A DNA stretch of 64,000 bases from Amylostereum areolatum (lineage: Eukaryota; Basidiomycota; Agaricomycetes; Russulales; Stereaceae). The position numbers and the translations under genes are program-made. A model generated the notes under the pieces. The model ran no database searches and was not told the DNA's origin. It was given only the letters and a program-made list of their open reading frames with translations. This document shows, piece after piece, positions 57,866 to 64,000 of this stretch. The stretch lies in the NCBI GenBank assembly GCA_012932865.1, contig SAXG01000049.1, forward strand, positions 124,001 through 188,000. The letters are read 5' to 3'. Within the stretch, counting starts at the first letter, position 1. Each line of letters starts with the position of its first letter.

Positions 57866-58206
57866 GAATTTTGGTGGAGACTAAGATGAGCGAGCAGAAA
57901 TGCTGCCTGATACCGTGGGGTGGCGCGGTCCAGCGGTAAGGACAGGACTCGAGACTCGAGAGACCGTAAATAGACGGTGGTGGACGGTGACAAGCGCCGA
58001 CGGAGACCGGCGTGATTGAAACAAGAATGGGACCGAATCGTAGGTCAATAACCATATCGGGTTAAGATTACGAGAAATTGTGACTACTTCGGTCTGACTG
58101 TTCGCTCTTCCGAAGCCGCGGTCGTCCCACTTCGTCGTGGAGCTTTTATATTGACACAATCCACCTTCACCGCCGGCCGTCTCCATACGCTCTTCTTCCG
58201 ACCACC
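57866..58206. promoter_or_regulatory. Divergent promoter IleRS / fatty-acid hydroxylase
   Basis: 341 bp between two divergent start codons. TTTATATTG lies near 58145-58153, about 60 bp upstream of the hydroxylase ATG, and may be a TATA-like element. Confidence 0.45.
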
Positions 58207-59626
58207 ATGTCCAAGCGTATCCGCATCTTCACCGCTTCCGACGTCGCCCAGCACAACAATGAGGGCAGTTGCTGGATCACTTACCAGGGCAAGGTTTATG
58301 ATGTCACCAAATTTTTGCACGACCACCCTGGAGGCGACGAATACATTCTCAGGTTTGCGGGACAGGATGTCGAGGGGGCCATGAAGGATGATGGCGAACA
58401 CGCCCACTCCGAAAGTGCGTACGACATGATGCAAGAGTTCCTTGTTGGTCGGGTCGGTGTTGGTGAAAACGTCGTCCGGGACGACTGGGAGGCGACGGAC
58501 GACTTTCATCCCGAGGACACGGACGAAGCCGCCGATTATGCCAAGAACGAGTTCTTGGACTTGAGGAAGCCATTGCTGAGGCAGATGTGGGAGGGTCGCT
58601 TCAGGTGTGTGAAGCCATGCGCCGTGTCCATTGCTGAGGCTGATATTGTCTTGACTTCGTAGTAAGGCGTACTACTTGCAGCAGGTGCATCAACCTCGTC
58701 ATCTCAGCGAGTCTGCGCACTTATTCGGCCCAGAATACCTTGAGGTGAGATGCTCCTACCGTTTTCTTGCATCTTGTCTTCTCACCCTGCTTTAGATCTT
58801 CACGCGCACGGCGTGGTTTGTAGTGCCCATAATCTGGCTACCGATCGCGGCATACATCGGCTTGCGTTCTCTTTTCCAATTCGCCGGCGTTCCTCTCGCA
58901 CCGTTCAAAGCAGACCCCATGCTTCCCTTGCCATCCTTACTCTCTCTCCCTGTCGATGCCTACGTGAAGGTGGCTATGTGCTTCCTCCTCGGCAACTTTG
59001 CCTGGACGCTACTGGAATACGGATTCCACCGGTTCCTGTTCCACATCGACGAAGTGCTTCCCGATACTCCTGCGTTCTTGACGCTACATTTCTTGCTACA
59101 TGGTATTCATCATTACATGCCGATGGATCCGTAAGTCATACATCCCATCTGCGAACTTTTGTCTGACGTTGGTGTCCAGTCTACGCCTTGTTATGCCCCC
59201 GCTGTTGTTCTTTGCCTTGTCGTTCCCCATGACCCAACTGGCTCATGTCATCTTCCCTGCCGCCATGGCCAACGGCGTCATATCAGGAGCGTTTGTGTTC
59301 TGTACGTTCACTCTTCACTACCATTGAGACTCCATTGACGTCGTCACCAGACGTCCTCTACGACTGCATGCACTACGCGTACGTATTCTCTTTCTTTTCC
59401 CCCCTCGACTGTTCTCACGCGATCGATGACCAGAATGCACCACACAAAGCTGCCGTCCTACTTGCGCGAGATGAAGAAATATCATCTCGGCCATCACTAC
59501 AAGAACTACGAGCTCGGGTTTGGCGTCACCAGTGAGCCCTTCCCATCCTCTTTTTAGCAAAGGGTATCCTGACAACCTTCCTAGGCAAAGTGTGGGATTA
59601 TGTTTTCAACACAGTTCTTCCTGTAT
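58207..59626 (+). CDS. SCS7: Sphingolipid/fatty-acid 2-hydroxylase with N-terminal cytochrome b5 domain
   Basis: Adds the alpha-hydroxyl group to very-long-chain fatty acids of ceramides in the ER membrane. The first ~90 residues are a cytochrome b5 domain with the heme-ligand motif HDHPGGDEYI. After the linker KPLLRQMW come membrane helices (FTRTAWFVVPIIWLPIAAYI and others) and the His-rich di-iron ligand motifs of the FA-hydroxylase superfamily: EYGFHRFLFHIDE, LHFLLHGIHHYMPMDP, HYAMHHTKLP, and KKYHLGHHYKNYELGFG. The ending is KVWDYVFNTVLPV and TAG at 59624-59626. Introns lie at about 58604-58663, 58744-58797, 59131-59179, 59301-59351, 59381-59433 and 59532-59582. All ligand motifs are present, so the protein should be functional. 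Confidence 0.95.
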
Positions 59627-59951
59627 AGACTCTATCGTACATCCTTTCATCCCTTGTAGGGCGCCTTTATTGCATGATACTTTACTCACTCAACCTGCCT
59701 GTCTACCGTAATATTCACTACATCATTATGTATATACCGTTCATTCTTATGCCTTTGTTTTTCAAAGTCGATTAGCCCCAGTATGGTCCAGGCTATTGTA
59801 CTCTGATGATGAACCAAACGAAATCAAAAAGCAATCTCGTTTACTACATTTGTGCGCATCCAAAATACGATGTGTAATCCAGTAATCTATCGAATGCATG
59901 TGCTTGTACTTAGGAGAAGTGATAGGAGGGAATTACCACCCGACAACATGT
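59627..59951. other. Tail-to-tail interval hydroxylase / secreted protein gene
   Basis: 325 bp, AT-rich, between convergent stop codons. Holds both 3' UTRs; no gene seen. Confidence 0.5.
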
Positions 59952-60561
59952 TTACTGCTCAACGGGGAGGGGATTCCAGAGCTGTAGGTGCCGAAGTTCA
60001 GCGTTGCACGGTGATAGCGTCGTCTACACGAAGATATCGGGTTCATTAGCTGCTGATATGAGTTGAACACGATGCGGCAACTTACAGGTGGACCGATCGC
60101 GGCCCTACCGAAGGTGATGCAATTGTCATCGGCGTTCGAGATAGTCTGATCCTCATTGACTGTCCAAACCTGAGCAGGATCATCCGAACAGTCCACGATC
60201 GTCACGTCAGACGAGGGCGATGCACCAGCAGCGGTGACACACCAGTCGCCATAGGCGATTTGACCTGGCTTTCCCGTGCCAAAGACAGGGAACATTGCGG
60301 TACTATCGTTGGAAGACCCGTCGCCGCAGACTGATCCGACGAGCGACTCGCCAGGTGCAGCTGAAGCGGGCCCGAAGCAAATACTCTCGTTGGCCGCGAA
60401 ACGGAAGTGTGCGGCATCGCCCTCACTGCAGATGGAAGATCCAGTCAATTCGCGTGAAACCTGGCGAGACGATAGTGATGAGCATACGGGACAAAGTCCG
60501 CGGCGGCAAGGGGGGTGATCGCAAGAGCAGATACGACTAGAGCGAGGAAGGTGTGAGTCAT
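59952..60561 (-). CDS. Small secreted protein of unknown function
   Basis: The ORF from ATG 60561 starts with a typical signal peptide, MTHTFLALVVSALAITPLAA. After an unresolved short intron (about 60450-60490) the mature part reads TGSSICSEGDAAHFRFAAN and continues with four to six Cys, including SICFG, SVCGD, DWCVT, IVDCSDD and NCITFG. The VDCSDDPAQVW pattern vaguely resembles a ricin-B-like QxW repeat, so carbohydrate binding is possible. A second intron (about 60085-60028) precedes a short last exon whose exact frame is uncertain; the given end assumes the phase-0 join. Secreted Cys-rich proteins of this size are common in wood-decay and symbiotic basidiomycetes. The gene is divergent from the metallophosphoesterase gene. 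Confidence 0.6.
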
Positions 60562-60947
60562 GTCGACGGCGTGGTCGTTATACTGGGAGAAGATATGCAG
60601 CTCTGACCTTCCTGGCCCTCGACAAAGCCGCTTTTATAGTTGGATGCGACGGCGGGGTATCTCCGTCTCACTATATTGCATCAAGAGCTAGATGACGACC
60701 TCTCCCGTTTGAGGCGGCCCAAGCTAGCCGTGTCATATAACGTTCATTGTTTGCATGAGCAACATCGCGAGGCTGGAGACGTCAAGGAAGGATTGGACGA
60801 TGATGTGATGGAAGTTGCAGTCGCGTCCGAGACTATGAGCTCAGGAAGAGAGTTAATAGTAGTAGGCCCTTGAGAAGAAGGCCGTGGGCTTGTGGCTTGC
60901 CTTTGTGCATATTTGTCTTTAGCGGCTTGCTTTCCACCAGCATCATC
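60562..60947. promoter_or_regulatory. Divergent promoter secreted protein / metallophosphoesterase
   Basis: 386 bp between start codons. TTTATAGTTGG occurs at about 60632 on the + strand. No other element recognised. Confidence 0.4.
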
Positions 60948-61854
60948 ATGGCGCTCGACGCATTATTCAATCGAAATCCTCCTTCGCTGTGGGAACGGTT
61001 CTTACGTTCGCCTTCCTTGCTCATAGCTGGATGGGCGTACTCGTTCTGCTCTACAAGGTATATCCTTCAACACGAAGATTCACGGGATACGTCCAGGATA
61101 CGTGTTGTATGCATCTCGGACACTCACAACGCTCATGCGTCTCTTCCCACCCTTCCCCATGGAGACATCCTCATTCACGCTGGAGATCTCACCAACTCTG
61201 GTACAGAGCAGGAGCTCTATTCCACCCTCGACTGGCTTAGCGCCCAGCCTCATCCGCGAAAGATCTGGATCGCGGGAAACCACGACGCTATTCTCACAGA
61301 CCCTACCAAACGCGATGCCATCATCTCATCTTACAAAAATACAATATACTTAGAGGACTCTTCCGTTACGTTGAATGTCCGCGGATACAAGATCACAATA
61401 TACGGGAGCCCTTGCACCACGACACGGCTCAGGCGCATTCCAGTACCCACGCAGCGAAGCCGACTGGTCGCATATCCCACCACGTGCAGATATCATCATC
61501 ACTCATGGTCCACCCGCCTACCACCTTGATGCCGGGGGTAGTGGATGCAGAGGGCTGCTGCAAGCGCTGTGGCACGTTCGACCCAAACTACATATCTTCG
61601 GCCACATCCATGCCGGACACGGTACCGAGTGCGTAGGATGGTCTGATGCGCAGATGGCGTATGAGCGCCTTTGTGCGGCGAAGGGAGGGTGGTTGGACGT
61701 ACTTCGCGTCACGATTGCGGCGGTGAGAGCATTGTTTGGCGGAAGGCCTCGCTTTAGCGACGGGGAGAACACTGTCTTTGTTAATGCGGCATCTATCGGC
61801 GGGTTGCGGGATGAGAAGCGTAGGGAGGCCATAGTCGTTGATCTAACTCCTTGA
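60948..61854 (+). CDS. Metallophosphoesterase with one apparent frameshift
   Basis: Calcineurin-like phosphoesterase of the UPF0046/MPPED type. From ATG 60948 a hydrophobic N-terminal segment is followed by the five metal-binding blocks: RVVCISDTHNAH, GDILIHAGDLTNSGT, WIAGNHDAIL, THGPPAYHLD and FGHIHAGHG. The frame must change by one base at about 61405-61412, between KITIYGSP and LAPRHGSGAFQYPRSEADW. No intron fits there, so it is a 1-nt deletion in the gene or in the assembly. A possible 42-nt in-frame intron (61060-61101) does not alter the frame. After the shift the ORF continues to TGA at 61852-61854. If the lesion is real, the protein loses the last two metal-binding blocks and is inactive. 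Substrate unknown. Confidence 0.75.
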
Positions 61855-62864
61855 GCTTAGGGGATCTGATCAAGGGGGGGGGGGGGGCGTTGAATGCGAT
61901 GATTGCCAGTGGTTTGTCCAGCAGGCGAACGATATTCTATACATGGCTCGCCTCTGGTACGCTCTCTATTCGATTGTGGCACTGGCACCTGACTGATACA
62001 GCCTGAAGAACGAAGTCTGACGCTGCAAGAACCGAGCCCAGAATTCAGCCAGATCGATTTCTCCAGCAATCGACGGTTCTCGTTATCCTGTGAGATGACC
62101 ATGTTCAGTCGGGTACGCATCGCTGTCCGCCTCAGTATTTGTTGTCAACTCACTCCCCCGGTACTCGCGTTATAAACGCAGATTACACCATACAGATGGC
62201 CGGGTCGTGCTAGCGGTGTATCTGTGTGGGGCAACGTTATCACCGTGAACCTCAGGCTCATGGGCCAAAATCTCCGCGTCGGGCCCCTATGGTTTGTCTA
62301 TCCCCTAGCTCGACTAGTAGTATCAGGGAACCTGACTTTTCCCTTTGCGTAGGCGTAAAGAATACGCCGCAAGCCTTACGACGGCTGGAAGATGCTGGTT
62401 TCCATAATGCGATTGTTGTTCGTCCCTTAGTACACTGTGCAAATGACCGGACCGGTGCTTGAAGACTTCCCGTAAGTGACCGGCCTCTTCAGACCGGGAA
62501 CGGCGTGAGTTGTATTGGAATCCTGTGAGGGAGATCCTAGGCGCTCTCACAACAAAGATGGGACCGACGGTATTATACCCCTCAGGCTGTAAAATCTCGG
62601 ATCCGGCGGTAAACCTATGTGAATAGAACGGCGTCCTCCTTTGTCCTCCTTTTTTCTGGCGTTCTTCTCTGCACGGAAACCTCACGTATTGTTTGGAACA
62701 GACTCAGTGGTAGGGATATCGCGGTCAGTGAGTGCAATAACGCCGGCTCACGGGAGTCGTGTACAATATTTTCTCACCATGCGGTACTTGAGGACATAGT
62801 CTATCTGAAAGCCGCTAGATTGTTCCATGTCATTGTTTGTATCGTACACTAGGTAGGCGGCGAT
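61855..62864. other. Intergenic region with a G14 run
   Basis: About 1 kb between convergent genes. A 14-nt G run lies at 61874-61887. Short ORFs only; no motifs recognised and no RNA gene seen. Confidence 0.5.
61874..61887 (+). repeat. 14-nt G homopolymer
   Basis: An uninterrupted run of 14 G 19 bp after the metallophosphoesterase stop codon. Its length may be inaccurate, as for any homopolymer. Confidence 0.85.
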
Positions 62865-64000
62865 TTATTGAACCAACCCGACCCCACGCTTTGCTAGATC
62901 ACGGCTCCACTCTCTTAATATGTGCTTCTGCACCTTCCCGCTGGCTGTTTTAGGAAGTTCGTAGGCCGTGTCATCTTTCCCGAGAAACCACACCCACGCG
63001 GGTGCGTTCTATAAATTTCTCGCCAGTCAACCAAGGGGGTCACGACCGCGCAGAAGATATTTCTTACCTGAGGATTCATGCTGTCCCAGACAACCTTCCG
63101 GACACGCTCACGTGTCATATCCTCCGAACCCGGACGTGGTATAACCCATGCGCCGACAACCTCACCGTACTTGACGTCGGGGACGCTGACTACGGCCGCT
63201 TCCAGAATCTCAGGGTGCGAGTGGAGAGCATTCTCAATCTGAACGGGGAAGAGGTTTTCGCCTCCACGGATGATAATATCCTGGGGTAACATTGATCAAG
63301 CGGGGTCTCTCGGGGGGCAAGCACTGAAAGATGAATACCTTGATACGGCCAACGACTGACGGAGAGCAGTGAGCAGATCAGTCTTCAGGCGGGAACGAAC
63401 ACGTACTGCTGAGGTATCCTTCTTCGTCCAAGACGCCTTCGTCGCCGGTGTGCATCCATATATTCCCGTCCTTGTCGCACTTCATGACCTTGTTGGTCTG
63501 CTCGTCATCGCCCCAATACCTGTATGTCATCAATAAATGCGCTTTGGGAGAGGCTACCCAGCCAACCCTTTCTGGACGAGGTATCCCGACACAAGGAGTT
63601 CTCCTGGGGTGCCAACGGGAACAATATCCCCATCCGGATTGACGATTTTTGCTTTGACATGTGGGCGCGCTTTGCCTACTGTCTCTACACGTTTGATTAT
63701 GGGATCAGCCGGAGTTGTCTGAAAAGACACCGGGCTATATTCTTGTCAGCGTCGCTATAACAGGTCTTGGAAACAATACGTATTACTTACCTAGTTTCGG
63801 CTATACCACCACAAAGGGCCAATCAATATACCGAAAGAGCCAGTGGGTAGGTCACGACTACGCACTCATCCCATATGCATTGGTGAGGTCCCGCAGGTTA
63901 AGCTTCTCGATGAGACGTTTCATGATCTCTATTGGGATAGAGGACCCCGCAGCGATACCAGTCCTGACAAGGTTTTTTCGCAATCAGACCAATAAGCACG
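62865..64000 (-). CDS. Acyl-CoA synthetase-like (ANL superfamily) protein, 5' part outside window
   Basis: The C-terminal part of an adenylate-forming enzyme that activates a carboxylic acid as acyl-AMP and then acyl-CoA. Visible motifs in order: HTGDEGVLDEEGYLS, VVGRIKDIIIRGGENLFPVQ (hinge/A8), VSVPDVKYGEVVGAWVIPRP (A9 region), and LPKTASGKVQKHILREW (A10, with the catalytic Lys). The stop is TAA at 62867-62865. Introns are visible near 62996-63067 and 63288-63410. The start and N-terminal AMP-binding core lie beyond 64000, so chain-length preference and location cannot be inferred. No peroxisomal targeting tripeptide is present at the C-terminus (ends VGLVQ). Confidence 0.88.

Overview
The window looks like nuclear DNA of a filamentous basidiomycete, most likely an Agaricomycete. 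Reasons: dense short introns (about 50-80 nt), intron-rich genes, a chromodomain-bearing Ty3/gypsy element, a cellular RNA-dependent RNA polymerase, and protein families I associate with mushroom-forming fungi (family assignments are from memory, no search was run). It falls into a repeat-dominated left part (1 to about 24 kb), a GC-rich gene-poor stretch (about 24-27.6 kb) and a compact gene-rich right part (27.7-64 kb).

Left part: the 3' two thirds of one Ty3/gypsy chromovirus (1-5484, + strand), then a divergently transcribed pair of multi-exon genes of unknown function (1297 aa on minus, 5620-10315; 366 aa on plus, 10438-11869; 122 bp between start codons). Next comes a nest of mobile DNA: two near-identical ~927-bp non-autonomous terminal-inverted-repeat elements in opposite orientation (13907-14833 and 15438-23858), a 306-bp solo LTR between them, and a complete 7490-bp copy of the same gypsy element (15727-23216, minus) inside the second one. 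The 8-bp target duplications of the two TIR elements are swapped between copies, which shows that the 604-bp interval between them was inverted by recombination between the elements. The gypsy element shows a -1 slippery heptamer at the gag/pol junction, a Tf1-like self-priming arrangement, and an additional in-frame ORF upstream of gag.

Right part, in order: F-box-like protein (+), tRNA-Arg(ACG) with a short intron, a 7TM receptor-like gene (-) with a 7-nt exon, a PTEN-type phosphatase (+), a second 7TM receptor-like gene (+), a small CBS-domain protein (-), MLH1 (+), a DJ-1 family protein (-) with an 11-nt exon, an RNAi-type RNA-dependent RNA polymerase (-), prolyl-tRNA synthetase (-), mitochondrial isoleucyl-tRNA synthetase (-), fatty-acid 2-hydroxylase (+), a small secreted protein (-), a metallophosphoesterase (+) and the 3' end of an acyl-CoA synthetase-like gene (-).

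Most genes on the right are ordinary single-copy housekeeping or signalling genes with no operon-like logic. Divergent promoters are CBS/MLH1, IleRS/fatty-acid hydroxylase and secreted protein/metallophosphoesterase. The gypsy copies are almost identical, so they are young and show no sign of repeat-induced point mutation; the nearby RdRP points to RNA-based silencing as the plausible transposon defence, but nothing in the sequence links the two. Exon coordinates were worked out by hand from reading-frame continuity and GT/GC-AG boundaries.
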